From the NCBI RefSeq assembly GCF_013184775.1, contig NZ_JAATVV010000007.1:124001-188000 (forward strand): a stretch of DNA of 64,000 nt, written 5' to 3'. This document shows, one piece after another, positions 47,732 through 56,980 of this stretch (position 1 is its first letter; every line of letters begins with the position of its first letter). Origin of the DNA: Martelella sp. HB161492 (lineage in GTDB: Bacteria > Pseudomonadota > Alphaproteobacteria > Rhizobiales > Rhizobiaceae). Made by a program: the position numbers and the translations under genes. The notes beneath the pieces were generated by a model. That model worked only from the letters and a program-made list of their open reading frames with translations, was not told the DNA's origin and ran no database searches.

Positions 47732-49774
47732 ATGAACGCAGATCCGTTGCTGCAGCCTTATCAACTCAAGCATCTGACCTTGAAGAACCGACTCATATCG
47801 ACCGCGCATGAGCCGGCCTATGGAGAAAACGGACTGCCGACAGAAAGATACCGGCTCTATCACGCCGAAAAGGCGAAGGGCGGCGTTGCTCTTACCATGA
47901 CGGCGGGTTCGGCAGTCGTCTCCCCCGATTCGCCGGCAGCCTTCGGCAATCTCCAGGCCTATCGCGATGAGATTGTCCCGTGGATGCGGCGGCTGGCATG
48001 GGATTGTCATGAACATGATTGTGCGGTCATGATTCAGCTCACCCATCTCGGACGCCGAACGAGCGGCTGGAATATGGGTGACTGGCTGCCCGTTCTGGCT
48101 GCATCTTCAGTGCGCGAGGCCGCCCATCGCAGTTTCCCGAAAGAGATGGAGGATTTCGATTTCACCCGCATCGCCGCCGATTACGCCGCGGCAGCCGAGC
48201 GCATGGCCGATGCCGGTCTCGACGGGATCGAAATCGAGGCCTATGGCCATCTGCTTGACGGGTTCTGGTCGCCGGCCACCAATTTGCGTGATGACCAATA
48301 TGGCGGAGCGCTGGAAAACCGGTTGCGCTTCACGTTCGAAGTGCTGGAGGCTGTGCGCCGCGCCGTCGGCGATGAATTCATTGTCGGCCTGCGCCTGGTC
48401 GCCGACGAGAATATGAAAAACGGCATCTCCCGCGATGAGGGACTGGATATCTGTCGCCGTTTCATCGCCAGCGGCAAGGTCGATTTCCTGAACCTGATCC
48501 GCGGTCATATCGACCATGATGCACCGCTGACCGATGTCATTCCGATTCAGGGCATGGCATCGGCGCCGCATCTCGATTTTGCCGGGGAAATCCGCAAGGC
48601 GACCGGTTTCCCGATATTCCATGCCGCCAGGATCGGCGATGTCGCCACCGCCCGCCACGCCATCGCCGAAGGCCGGCTGGACATGGTCGGAATGACACGC
48701 GCCATGATTGCCGATCCGCATGTCGTCCGCAAAATAGAGATGAAGGACGAACACCGCATACGCCCCTGTGTCGGCGCCACCTACTGCCTGGATCGTATCT
48801 ACGAAGGCGGCGAAGCGCTCTGCATTCACAATGCTGCAACAGGACGGGAGGCGCTGATGCCACACGATATTTCCCCCGCTTTCCGCAAGAAAAAGGCGGT
48901 GGTCGTCGGCGCCGGGCCCGCCGGGCTGGAGGCCGCGCGGGTGCTGGCCGAACGCGGCCACAAGGTGTGCGTGTTGGAGGCCATGAATGCTGCCGGCGGC
49001 CAGATCAATCTGCTGGTGCGCAATCCGCGCCGCCGTGAAATGATCGGCATCATCGACTGGCGGCTGGCCGAACTGGACCGCCTCGGCGTTCAGATCCGGT
49101 TCGACTGCTATGCCGAGGACTATGATGTTCTGGCCGAGCGCCCCGATATCGTCGTGATCGCCACCGGCGGCGTGTCGCAGCTGCCGCCGCTGGAAAGCGG
49201 CGAGGATCTCGTCGTCTCGAGCTGGGAAATCCTCGGCAACACGGTGAAAATCAACGGTCCGGTTCTGCTTTACGACGATCATGGCGGCCATCAGGGCCTG
49301 ACGGCGGCGGAGGTGATCGCGCGCACGGGCACCAAGCTCGAGATCGTCACGCCGGAACGCTTCTTCGCCCCCGATGTCGGCAGCATGAACCATGTGCCCT
49401 ATGCCAGGGTCTTTGCCGAACACAAGGTCACCCTGACCATTAACCAGCGGCTGAAGGCGGTGCGCCGCAAGGGCAATGGGCTTGAGGCCGTGCTGGTTTC
49501 CGATTTTGCCCCCGGTGTGGAACAGACGCGCGACGTCGCCATGGTGGTTGCCGAATACGGAACCATGGCGATGCAGGACCTTTATTTCCAGCTGAAGCCG
49601 CTGTCGCGCAATCTCGGCGAAGTGGATTACCGCGCGCTGATCGGGCGCCGGCCCTTCCTGCCGGAAACCAATGTCAACGGCCAGTTCGACCTGATCCGCA
49701 TCGGCGATGCCGTCCATGCCCGCAATATCCATGCCGCCATTTATGACGCGCTTCGCTATTGTGCGATGCTCTGA
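47732..49774 (+). CDS. old yellow enzyme/FAD fusion oxidoreductase (dienoyl-CoA reductase or N-methylproline demethylase type)
   Basis: The 680-aa protein joins an N-terminal FMN TIM barrel (about 1–350, LTLKNRLISTAHEP, QLTHLGRRTSGW, EIEAYGHLLDGFWSPATN in parts) to a C-terminal FAD/NAD domain (about 380–670, VVVGAGPAGLEAARVLAERG in parts). The cluster region reads CVGATYC…LC; the second Cys of the usual CxxCx3C is Ala. The catalytic-loop sequence HLLDGFWSP is shared with stachydrine/N-methylproline demethylases of rhizobia. The RBS AAGGGGG precedes ATG 47732. It is a single gene, so its substrate is not fixed by context. Confidence 0.88.
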   Translation: MNADPLLQPYQLKHLTLKNRLISTAHEPAYGENGLPTERYRLYHAEKAKGGVALTMTAGSAVVSPDSPAAFGNLQAYRDEIVPWMRRLAWDCHEHDCAVMIQLTHLGRRTSGWNMGDWLPVLAASSVREAAHRSFPKEMEDFDFTRIAADYAAAAERMADAGLDGIEIEAYGHLLDGFWSPATNLRDDQYGGALENRLRFTFEVLEAVRRAVGDEFIVGLRLVADENMKNGISRDEGLDICRRFIASGKVDFLNLIRGHIDHDAPLTDVIPIQGMASAPHLDFAGEIRKATGFPIFHAARIGDVATARHAIAEGRLDMVGMTRAMIADPHVVRKIEMKDEHRIRPCVGATYCLDRIYEGGEALCIHNAATGREALMPHDISPAFRKKKAVVVGAGPAGLEAARVLAERGHKVCVLEAMNAAGGQINLLVRNPRRREMIGIIDWRLAELDRLGVQIRFDCYAEDYDVLAERPDIVVIATGGVSQLPPLESGEDLVVSSWEILGNTVKINGPVLLYDDHGGHQGLTAAEVIARTGTKLEIVTPERFFAPDVGSMNHVPYARVFAEHKVTLTINQRLKAVRRKGNGLEAVLVSDFAPGVEQTRDVAMVVAEYGTMAMQDLYFQLKPLSRNLGEVDYRALIGRRPFLPETNVNGQFDLIRIGDAVHARNIHAAIYDALRYCAML

Positions 49775-49816
49775 TCGGCTGCCGCGCCGGGACGGGTGAC
49801 CGCCCGTTGATGATCT

Positions 49817-50695
49817 TCAGGGCCGGTAAGGCGGGTCGAAACGCGGCGTCGCGCCCGTCACCAGCGCGAAGGTGAAGCCCGCATTGGGCTCTTCTCCCGG
49901 GTCGGTGTGCTGGGCAGCGGATGTCACCAGCATCCAGCCGCCGTCGCGGCCGATAAAGGCCGGGCATGTGGGTTGCCGGGCCGGCAGCTGGTAGCGTGCC
50001 ACCAGCCGGCCCTCAGGACTGTACTGATCAAGAAGCGACGCGCCATAACGGGCATTCCAGATATAGCCGTCGCCATCGCAGATCGCACCGTCCATGCCGC
50101 CGAGCCGGCTCTTGGTATCGACCAGCACGTCCGGTTCATCCACCGGCAGACCGGTCTCGGGATCAAGCGCCACCTGCATCAGTTTCCCCGTCGGCGTGTC
50201 GACAAAATAGCCAATATCTCCCTCAGGCGAAAAGCAGATCGCGTTGGGGATCGTGATCTTGTCGTAAAGCTTGGTCACCTCGCCACGGGCAACATGATAG
50301 ATCGCGCCGGCGCCCTCTTCTTCCTGCTTGCCCATGGTGGAAATCCATATGGCGCCCGAATTGTGCACCCGCCCGTCATTCGAGCGGGTTGTGTCATCAT
50401 CCGCCTCGATCGCGGCATGCAGCGTCAGTGCACCGGAGCCGGTGTCACGGAAGTAAAGCCCCGTCTCCATCGCGATCAGCTGGCGATGCTCATCCACCGC
50501 TGCCATGACGCTGGCCATTTCAGGCAGCATGATGATGCGGCGATCACGGCCGGAAACTTTGAGAAGATTGAGCTTGCGGTGCAGGATGTCGAACCACCAG
50601 ACGGTATCGGTCGCCGGATCATAGCCAGGCCCCTCCCCCAGAGCCAGGCGTTCATTGCTGAGTATCTTGCCTTCGAAAACGATTTCCTGTGTCAT
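49817..50695 (-). CDS. SMP-30/gluconolactonase-family protein
   Basis: The 292-aa beta-propeller protein has the SMP-30 pattern: LALGEGPGYDPATDTVWWFDI (in parts: EGPGYDPATDTVWW), SNDGRVHNSGAIWISTM (in parts), PNAICFSPEGDIGYFVDTPTG (in parts) and GGMDGAICDGDGYIWNARYG, which includes metal-binding Glu, Asn and Asp positions. These enzymes hydrolyse sugar lactones with a divalent metal. It follows dgoK by 127 bp on the same strand, so a galactonolactone-type substrate is plausible. Confidence 0.9.
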   Translation of the reverse strand: MTQEIVFEGKILSNERLALGEGPGYDPATDTVWWFDILHRKLNLLKVSGRDRRIIMLPEMASVMAAVDEHRQLIAMETGLYFRDTGSGALTLHAAIEADDDTTRSNDGRVHNSGAIWISTMGKQEEEGAGAIYHVARGEVTKLYDKITIPNAICFSPEGDIGYFVDTPTGKLMQVALDPETGLPVDEPDVLVDTKSRLGGMDGAICDGDGYIWNARYGASLLDQYSPEGRLVARYQLPARQPTCPAFIGRDGGWMLVTSAAQHTDPGEEPNAGFTFALVTGATPRFDPPYRP

Positions 50696-50822
50696 TATCC
50701 TGCCTCGTCATCCCACCGTTTCCGGAAAGGGATTCCGCTTCCTCCAAACCAAGCATCATCCGCATGCCATTCATCTTGTAAAGGCGAAAGCTGCGGCAGA
50801 AGCATGGCCACACCATACGCCG

Positions 50823-51770
50823 CTACGCGCCCGACATCCTGCCTCTTTTCCCATTCAACATCCCGGAGAGGTCGAACAACTGCACTGCCGCTGCCGCCAG
50901 TCCTTCCCTGGCGGCTGCCTCTGCATCATGGACCATGCATGACTGACCAAGCCTTTGGAAGGCGTGTTCGTAAAATTCGCAAAGCCGCCCCGAAGCAATG
51001 AGCCAGACCGGCCCATCACCATCAAAGGCACGCAGTCCGCCTGAAAGCTCCATGCCCACCAGAAGTCCGAACAGTTCCGCCTCTGCCCGTTCGGGCGGGA
51101 TTCCCTCCAGCAGATTGCGTGCCCTTATCGCATGCGCCGCATTGAGATAACGCCCCGGAGAACGGAACGCGCGCTCCACCGCATTGAGGAAAGCCGTCTC
51201 GTCCAGCCCTTCCGCGCCGCGCAGGATCGGCGTCAGCACCGAGGCGCGCTGCAGGACAGAGAACATTTCTCCTGTCATATGGGTGGCGATCCGCGTGACA
51301 TCGCCGCCTTGAAGGCCGACCCAGCGCGAAAAACGGCCCGGAATGCAGATCCGTGCAGACACCTGCGGCTGGCCGGCGAAAAGACCGAAAAGCAATGTTT
51401 CCTCGCCACGCATGAAATCGGGGTCGGCTCCGCGCTGCGCCAGTGCCGGGAGAATACGCACGTCCCGGGCGAGGCCATCAACCCGCATCGCATGCCGGGG
51501 AAGACTGTCCAGCCGCATCGGCAGCATCACCGGCGGCACTTCCTGCCAGCCCTGTTTGGCACCGGCCATGCCGCAGATGACGACCGGAACATCATGAGGA
51601 ACCGAAAGCGCCGCCAGATTCGATTCAAGCGTTTCGGAAAAGCCCTCCGATTTCACCGCTGCCAGGCTCTCGCTGGCCTGGCGTTGCGAAATGACCGTCC
51701 CATCTGCCTCCATCAGCCAGGCTCTGAAGGATGTCAGCCCCCATTCAACCGCCGCAAATGCCCCCGCCAT
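50823..51770 (-). CDS. dgoK: 2-dehydro-3-deoxygalactonokinase
   Basis: DgoK phosphorylates 2-keto-3-deoxygalactonate in the De Ley–Doudoroff pathway. The 315-aa protein has the family start AAVEWGLTSFRAWLMEADG and VICGMAGAKQGWQEVP, LPALAQRGADPDFMRGEETLLFG (in parts: DFMRGEETLLFG) and CIPGRFSRWVGLQGGDV (in parts). ATG 51770 has AAAGGA upstream; the frame opens earlier without support. It is followed by the SMP-30 gene. The aldolase DgoA usually encoded beside it is not in the window. Confidence 0.9.
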   Translation of the reverse strand: MAGAFAAVEWGLTSFRAWLMEADGTVISQRQASESLAAVKSEGFSETLESNLAALSVPHDVPVVICGMAGAKQGWQEVPPVMLPMRLDSLPRHAMRVDGLARDVRILPALAQRGADPDFMRGEETLLFGLFAGQPQVSARICIPGRFSRWVGLQGGDVTRIATHMTGEMFSVLQRASVLTPILRGAEGLDETAFLNAVERAFRSPGRYLNAAHAIRARNLLEGIPPERAEAELFGLLVGMELSGGLRAFDGDGPVWLIASGRLCEFYEHAFQRLGQSCMVHDAEAAAREGLAAAAVQLFDLSGMLNGKRGRMSGA

Positions 51771-52485
51771 TGCAATCCTTTCCTTTCCTGCCCGTCCGGA
51801 TCCGCCCGGCCGCAACGCCGGCACAATCCGATTTCTCCACCACAATTGACCGGGTATCAGATTTTGTCATTGCGCAACCTCAAACATGATCGCGCAAGCA
51901 TTTTTACCGCAACTGCGCCAGCGTCGTTTCGACGCGCAAAACTTTTTTTGCCCCGCCATAGCCGGCAATTATACATGCGTGCAAAAGCCTATTTATTAAG
52001 CGCTGTCAATAATTTGTGCAGTGCACAGCGTCACTCTGCATTAACGAACTGACATGTTAACACCTAACCATTTGTTCTCCTGACGAAAAAAGTCACTTGC
52101 AAAGCCAAATTGAATCCTGCATTGTCCCGTCAGGTCCAGAGGGGATGACAAGAGACCGCGCGCTCAAAAAGCGTGAATTAAGAACAGAAACCGCCGGCTT
52201 GCACGATTGGTCTCCGATCCTGCGCTGGCGGTTTTTCTTTGTCCCCGCACCCGCCAGCTCATCAGCCCGGAAAGCATGAACGCAGCACAAAAAGCATCGG
52301 CACCGCCATTGGCGCGGCCGCAAAAGACCGTTATTGCAAGTGTTCGGATGTTTTCGGTACGGCGGACCATCGTCTGAAACCGAAACAGTTATGTCTTGTT
52401 TTCAGTATGTTGCTGAAGTGACGGATCGGCCATCTGCGGACATTTTCCGCCCGCAGCAGCGGCCAGACGGCACAAGTGAGGTATC
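51771..52485. other. 715-bp intergenic region
   Basis: This region lies between divergent dgoK and mrp. It is AT-richer than the flanking genes, especially 51880–52120. It contains a Rho-independent terminator at 52189–52240 that no gene explains. Short frames within it have poor codon character and no RBS. I see no repeat or tRNA. The rest probably holds the dgoK and mrp promoters. Confidence 0.6.
52189..52240 (+). terminator. orphan Rho-independent terminator (candidate sRNA 3' end)
   Basis: AACCGCCGGC (52189–52198) and GCTGGCGGTT (52224–52233) form a 10-bp stem with one G·U pair. TTTTTCTTT follows directly. The nearest plus-strand gene upstream ends at 49774 and dgoK runs the other way, so the transcript it ends is unknown. 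A small RNA starting within about 52050–52150 is the simplest reading. Confidence 0.6.
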
Positions 52486-53583
52486 ATGAGCGCAGTGTCC
52501 CGGGAAAAGATTCTCTCCAGCCTCAGGGCCATCAAACTGCCGGAAGGCGGCAATCTTGCCGATAGCGGCATGGTCTCCGACATCTTCATCGCCGAGGGAA
52601 AGGTCTATTTCTCGCTGACCGTCACCCCGGAAAAGGCAGAGGCGCTGGAACCCGTGCGTCAGCAGGCGATTACCACTGTCAAAGCTCTTGATGGCGTCAG
52701 CGAGGCTCTTGTGACTCTGACGGCAGATCATCCGCCGGCAGCAAAGTCCAGCTCACGTGAAAAGCCGGCTTCGCAACCGCAAAAACCGGAGATCCCCGGA
52801 ATCGGTGCCATCATTGCCGTCGCCTCGGGCAAAGGCGGCGTGGGCAAGTCGACCACGGCGATCAATTTCGCGCTGTCACTGTCCCGCCTCGGCCTGCAAG
52901 TCGGCCTGCTTGACGCCGACATCTACGGCCCTTCCGTACCGCGCCTGACCGGGCTTTCCGGCCGGCCGCTGCAGGGGCCGGGCCGCACCATCCTGCCAAT
53001 GGAAAAATTCGGCCTCAAGATCATGTCGATCGGCTTTCTCGTCGATGAGGGCACGGCGGTGATCTGGCGCGGCCCCATGGTTCAGTCGGCATTGCTGCAG
53101 ATGCTGCGCGAAGTCGCCTGGGGCAAGCTCGATGTGCTGGTGGTCGACATGCCGCCCGGCACCGGCGACGCTCAGCTGACCATGGCCCAGCAGGTGCCGC
53201 TGGCCGGCAGTGTCGTGGTTTCCACACCACAGGACCTTGCGCTGATCGACGCCCGCAAGGCGATTGCCATGTTTGAAAAGGTTGCGGTTCCCGTTCTCGG
53301 CATTGTCGAGAATATGAGCAGCTTCATCTGCCCCGATTGCGGCAGTACCCACCATATTTTCGGCCATGGCGGCGCGAAGGCGGAAGCGGCAAAGATCGGT
53401 GTTCCATTCCTCGGCGAAGTGCCACTGGCCATGGACATCCGCGAAACCTCGGATGCCGGCACACCCGTCGTCGCCTCGGCCCCGGATGGCCCGCATGCAA
53501 AAGCCTATATGGCGATTGCCGAAAAGGTTGCCGGAAATCTTGGGGCCGCACAGAAGAAGGGTCCGGCCATCGTCTTTGACTGA
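52486..53583 (+). CDS. mrp: Mrp/NBP35-family iron–sulfur carrier ATPase
   Basis: Mrp/ApbC proteins bind and transfer [4Fe-4S] clusters using ATP. The 365-aa protein has an N-terminal MIP18/DUF59 domain (about 1–90), the deviant Walker A GKGGVGKST (about 115–123), DADIYGPSVPRL, VDMPPGTGDAQL and the cluster-binding CPDC (Cys282 and Cys285) near HHIFGHGG. RBS GTGAGGT precedes the ATG. It is a single gene; a 139-bp gap separates it from the convergent nagA. Confidence 0.95.
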   Translation: MSAVSREKILSSLRAIKLPEGGNLADSGMVSDIFIAEGKVYFSLTVTPEKAEALEPVRQQAITTVKALDGVSEALVTLTADHPPAAKSSSREKPASQPQKPEIPGIGAIIAVASGKGGVGKSTTAINFALSLSRLGLQVGLLDADIYGPSVPRLTGLSGRPLQGPGRTILPMEKFGLKIMSIGFLVDEGTAVIWRGPMVQSALLQMLREVAWGKLDVLVVDMPPGTGDAQLTMAQQVPLAGSVVVSTPQDLALIDARKAIAMFEKVAVPVLGIVENMSSFICPDCGSTHHIFGHGGAKAEAAKIGVPFLGEVPLAMDIRETSDAGTPVVASAPDGPHAKAYMAIAEKVAGNLGAAQKKGPAIVFD

Positions 53584-53722
53584 GGCCAGCGGGCGCGGCA
53601 GGGATCGCACGGTGCCTTGGCCTTCCTGTGGCAGGCGCTCTATCTTATCGAATCTACGCATCGACGGCAGGTCAGGCCGTTCCGGCCTTTTCGGCAATGC
53701 CGGCCTGACACTGCGGGCGGCG

Positions 53723-54874
53723 TCAGGCCGTAAAGACGCATTCGCCGCCGATATGGGTCGAGACAAGATCGAGATCCGGCGTCAAAACCACGAAGTCGGC
53801 ATCAAAGCCCGGCGCCAGCCGCCCCTTCGTTGCCGCGCCTATGGCCTCAGCCGGATAGAGCGAGGCCATGCGCAGCGCCTCGTCCTGCGGCACAGCGAGC
53901 ATTGACATGACATTTTTGACGCAGCTCAGCATATCCGTATCCGCACCGGCCAGCGTACCGTCTTCCAGCGTCAGCCGGCCGTCGCGGCGATAGATCGTCC
54001 GGCCATTGAGTTCGAAGGTTTTCTCATCCGTTCCCGTCGGCGACATGGCGTCTGTGACAAGGAAGATCCGCCCCGGACCGCTCTTGGCCCTGAGCGCGAC
54101 CCCCATGGCGACCGGATCGACGTGATAGCCATCGGCAATCATGCCGCAGGATATCCGACCGTCGGACAGCGCCGCCCCGACAAGCCCCGGCTCGCGATGC
54201 TTGAGCGGGCTCATCGCATTGAAGAGATGCGTCGCCATCTTCGCGCCGGCATCGACATAGGTCTTCGCCTCGACGCAGCCGGTATCGGTATGGCCGAGCG
54301 ACACCGTATATCCGGCTTCAGAAAGCGCTGCCACCTGTTCCCGCGTCACATTTTCCGGGGCGATGGTGATCATGGCAGCGCCAAAACGACCGGCATGTTC
54401 AACCAGAAAGGCGAGATCCGCATCATTCATCGGCCGGATCAGGGCCGGATCATGGGTTCCCTTGCGCGACAGCGCCAGGTGCGGGCCTTCCAGATGCAGA
54501 CCGAGAAAGCCGGGCACGCCTTGCGCCGTCGCATCGCAGCCCGCCAGAACCGCGGCATGAACAACATCCGGCCCATCGGTGATCAGCGTTGGCAGAAGCG
54601 CCGTGGTGCCGAATTGCGCATGCGCCGCGCAGATGGTGGCAAGGCCCTTCACGCTCGGATCGTTGTTGAGCAGCACGCCGCCGCCGCCATTGACCTGAAG
54701 ATCGACGAAGCCCGGAACGATGAGCCTGCCATCGGCGGCAATCACCCTGTCTGCCGCGGGTGCATCAGCACTGGCAACAAGGCCTGCGATCTTGCCGTCC
54801 TCGATCACCAGAACCTTGCCGTCATGGGTTTCGGCACCATCGAAGATCCGGGCACCGGTTATGATTGTCGTCAT
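53723..54874 (-). CDS. nagA: N-acetylglucosamine-6-phosphate deacetylase
   Basis: NagA converts GlcNAc-6-P to glucosamine-6-P and acetate. The 383-aa amidohydrolase shows GFVDLQVNGGGGV, LGLHLEGPHLAL (metal-binding Glu), SLGHTDTG, ATHLFNAMSPLKHREPG (in parts) and FLVTDAMSPTG (catalytic Asp). ATG 54874 sits 1 nt after the SIS gene stop, showing tight coupling; the frame opens earlier inside that gene. It is the third gene of GntR–SIS–nagA. Confidence 0.95.
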   Translation of the reverse strand: MTTIITGARIFDGAETHDGKVLVIEDGKIAGLVASADAPAADRVIAADGRLIVPGFVDLQVNGGGGVLLNNDPSVKGLATICAAHAQFGTTALLPTLITDGPDVVHAAVLAGCDATAQGVPGFLGLHLEGPHLALSRKGTHDPALIRPMNDADLAFLVEHAGRFGAAMITIAPENVTREQVAALSEAGYTVSLGHTDTGCVEAKTYVDAGAKMATHLFNAMSPLKHREPGLVGAALSDGRISCGMIADGYHVDPVAMGVALRAKSGPGRIFLVTDAMSPTGTDEKTFELNGRTIYRRDGRLTLEDGTLAGADTDMLSCVKNVMSMLAVPQDEALRMASLYPAEAIGAATKGRLAPGFDADFVVLTPDLDLVSTHIGGECVFTA

Positions 54875-54875
54875 C

Positions 54876-55904
54876 TCACTTGGTCTCCGTGACCTTGTTG
54901 AGCGCAACCGGCGCATCCGGATTGAAGCCGCGGGCAAGCGAGAGCCGCTCGATGAAGGAATAATAGGGCAGGATCAAAGCCAGGGCATCGGTGACCGGAT
55001 GACCGGTCGCGACAAAGGGCAGCTTTGTCGGGCCATCGGAAAGATCGGAGGCCAGAAAGACATTGGCACCCTTTTGCGCCAGCCCGTTGGCAATCGCAGC
55101 CACCGAGGCTTCCGCCTTGTCACGGGCGGAAAATGCAATGATCGGGAAACGCGGCGCTACCAGCGATACCGGACCATGCATCACCTCGGCAGACGAATAG
55201 GCCTCGGCATGCAGCTCGCAGGTTTCCTTGCATTTCAGCGCCGCCTCACTGGCAATGGCAAAGGACGGTCCGCGACCAAGCACATAGATCGACTGTGCGT
55301 CCTTCAGCGGCGCGAGCAGCATGCCCCAGTCGCAGGCAAGTGCCTTTTCGAACTGCTCCGGCAGGGCGGCAAGAGCCGCCTTCAGCGCCTGATCACCCTT
55401 CCATTCCGCCAGGACAGCAAGGCCGGCAACGATGGAATTGACATAGGACTTTGTCGCAGCAACCGCCTTTTCGGGACCGGCGGCGATATCGATCGGCCGG
55501 TCGGCAGCTTCCGCCAGCGGCGAATTGATGGTGTTGACCAGAGACAGGGTCAGCGCCCCGCCCTTGCGTGCGGCCTCGCCCATGGCGACGATATCGGGGC
55601 TTTTGCCAGACTGCGAGATCGAGATCGCCGCCGCCTTCTCAAGCTTCAGCGGTGCCTCGTAAATGGAGGCAAGCGACGGGCCGAGCGAGGCAACCGGCAC
55701 GCCGGCAATAAGCTCGATCGCATATTTCAGAAAATAGGCGGCATGATCGGAAGAGCCGCGCGCCACGGTGACGACCACCGACGGATCGCGCACCGAAAGC
55801 GCCTTGCCCGCCTCGGCAATGGCAGCCTTCTGCCCATCCAGAAAGCGGGCTGCCGCCTGCGGGATCTCGAGGATCTCGCGTCGCATCATCGTCATCTCGG
55901 TCAT
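54876..55904 (-). CDS. double-SIS-domain sugar isomerase (glucosamine-6-phosphate deaminase-like)
   Basis: The 342-aa protein has two SIS domains: the first with VTVARGSSDHAAYFLKY and SISQSGKSPDIV, the second with VLGRGPSFAIASEAALKCKETC (in parts) and EVMHGPVSLV. It resembles the isomerase half of GlmS without the glutaminase domain. Such proteins next to nagA act as NagB-II or AgaS-type deaminases, turning glucosamine-6-P into fructose-6-P and ammonia. ATG 55904 has AGGGA 8 nt upstream. The specific amino-sugar isomer is not determined. Confidence 0.9.
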   Translation of the reverse strand: MTEMTMMRREILEIPQAAARFLDGQKAAIAEAGKALSVRDPSVVVTVARGSSDHAAYFLKYAIELIAGVPVASLGPSLASIYEAPLKLEKAAAISISQSGKSPDIVAMGEAARKGGALTLSLVNTINSPLAEAADRPIDIAAGPEKAVAATKSYVNSIVAGLAVLAEWKGDQALKAALAALPEQFEKALACDWGMLLAPLKDAQSIYVLGRGPSFAIASEAALKCKETCELHAEAYSSAEVMHGPVSLVAPRFPIIAFSARDKAEASVAAIANGLAQKGANVFLASDLSDGPTKLPFVATGHPVTDALALILPYYSFIERLSLARGFNPDAPVALNKVTETK

Positions 55905-55960
55905 TTTCAAATTCCCTGGGTCATGAATATCGGGGGTTATGTTCGGACAGGACTGCCCGG

Positions 55961-56707
55961 TCAGACATTATCGAGCGTCAGCTCGGCAATCAGGTCATAG
56001 ACGTCGCTTCTGTAATGGGCCTGCGTCACCTCGATGACGCGGCCAGTCTCATTATAGGCGATGCGCTGCACCGAAAGGGCCGGCGCCCCCTCCGGCAGAT
56101 CGAGAAGCGCTGTCTGCTCGGACTTCAGCACCACGGCGGAAATCCGCTGAATGGCGCGAACCGGCCGGACACCGCGCGCAGACAGGGTCTCGTACAGCGA
56201 ATGCTCGACCGCTTCCGGATTTGCCAGGATATCCTCCGGCAGGCTGGTGCGTTCGATCGCCATCGGCATGTCATCGGCAAGACGAATACGCGTCAGCCGC
56301 GCCACCCGGCCGCCCGGCGACAGGCCGAGTGTCATCACCTCTTCGGTGGTCGGCGAATAGAGCCCGCGCTCCAGCCAGCGCGAATGCGGCGTCAATCCGC
56401 GCGACAGCATGTCTTCGGTAAAGGAGGTCAGCCGCGACAGCGGCTGCTGAATGCGTTCGAGCGGCCGGGCGACGAAAGTGCCCGAACCGTGCTTGCGCAT
56501 CAGCAGTCCTTCCTGGGTCAGCTCCTCGATGGCACGGCGCACCGTCACCCGGCTGACACCGGCATCCTCTGCCAGATCCCGCTCGGGCGGCAATGCCGCA
56601 CCGCTGTCGAGCCGGCCGGAGGAGACCGCATCGGAAAGCGCGCGTTTCAGGCGCAGATAGAGCGGCCCTTCGCCAACGAGATCCAGAGGCTGGATGATCC
56701 TGTTCAT
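55961..56707 (-). CDS. GntR/HutC-family regulator with UTRA domain (NagR-like)
   Basis: The 248-aa protein has an N-terminal winged helix (about 10–75, [14 protein letters not shown] and [21 protein letters not shown] in parts) and a UTRA effector domain (about 95–240, [24 protein letters not shown] in parts). Such regulators sense amino-sugar phosphates and repress nag genes. ATG 56707 has GGAGA 9 nt upstream; GTG 56728 is an alternative. It heads the SIS–nagA operon and faces the ABC transporter operon across 273 bp that contain two GGTATT-type sites. Confidence 0.9.
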   Translation of the reverse strand: MNRIIQPLDLVGEGPLYLRLKRALSDAVSSGRLDSGAALPPERDLAEDAGVSRVTVRRAIEELTQEGLLMRKHGSGTFVARPLERIQQPLSRLTSFTEDMLSRGLTPHSRWLERGLYSPTTEEVMTLGLSPGGRVARLTRIRLADDMPMAIERTSLPEDILANPEAVEHSLYETLSARGVRPVRAIQRISAVVLKSEQTALLDLPEGAPALSVQRIAYNETGRVIEVTQAHYRSDVYDLIAELTLDNV

Positions 56708-56763
56708 GCGCTCAACGTCTCCGCTCACACCTTCTGCCCTGCAAGAAGCCTACCAATCCAAAG

Positions 56764-56786
56764 GGTATTAACACCAATATAATACC
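56764..56786. promoter_or_regulatory. operator-like dyad upstream of the GntR gene
   Basis: GGTATTA (56764–56770) and TAATACC (56780–56786) are perfect inverted half-sites 9 bp apart. The left part alone, GGTATTAACACC, is also nearly palindromic. It lies 57 bp from the GntR start, a place for autoregulation. Confidence 0.5.
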
Positions 56787-56947
56787 ACGTGGCAAGTCAT
56801 AACTTCCAGTCATTTCCGCCGCTTGGAACCATCGCCACCGGAATGGCCGCTTGCCTGCCAACACTGCGCCACGAATTGTGCGCGGTCAATTTCGCACGGA
56901 ATGCGATTTCTCTCTTTACAGGGTTTGGAAAAACGGCAATGATCAAA

Positions 56948-56966
56948 TTGGTATTTTAATGGTATC
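56948..56966. promoter_or_regulatory. second GGTAT-type site upstream of the ABC transporter operon
   Basis: TTGGTATTTTAATGGTATC repeats TGGTAT twice in direct order 11 bp apart, 15 bp before the TTG start. It resembles the half-site of the dyad at 56764–56786 and may bind the same regulator. Confidence 0.4.
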
Positions 56967-56980
56967 TTCGAGGAATTGTT

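Noticed and set aside
48107-49732. 541-codon minus-strand frame opposite the old yellow enzyme fusion
   Set aside because: Shadow of the oxidoreductase; no RBS and no recognisable domain.
52097-52421. Short open frames in the dgoK–mrp intergenic region
   Set aside because: They overlap each other on both strands, have no RBS and weak codon character; the terminator at 52189–52240 cuts through them.
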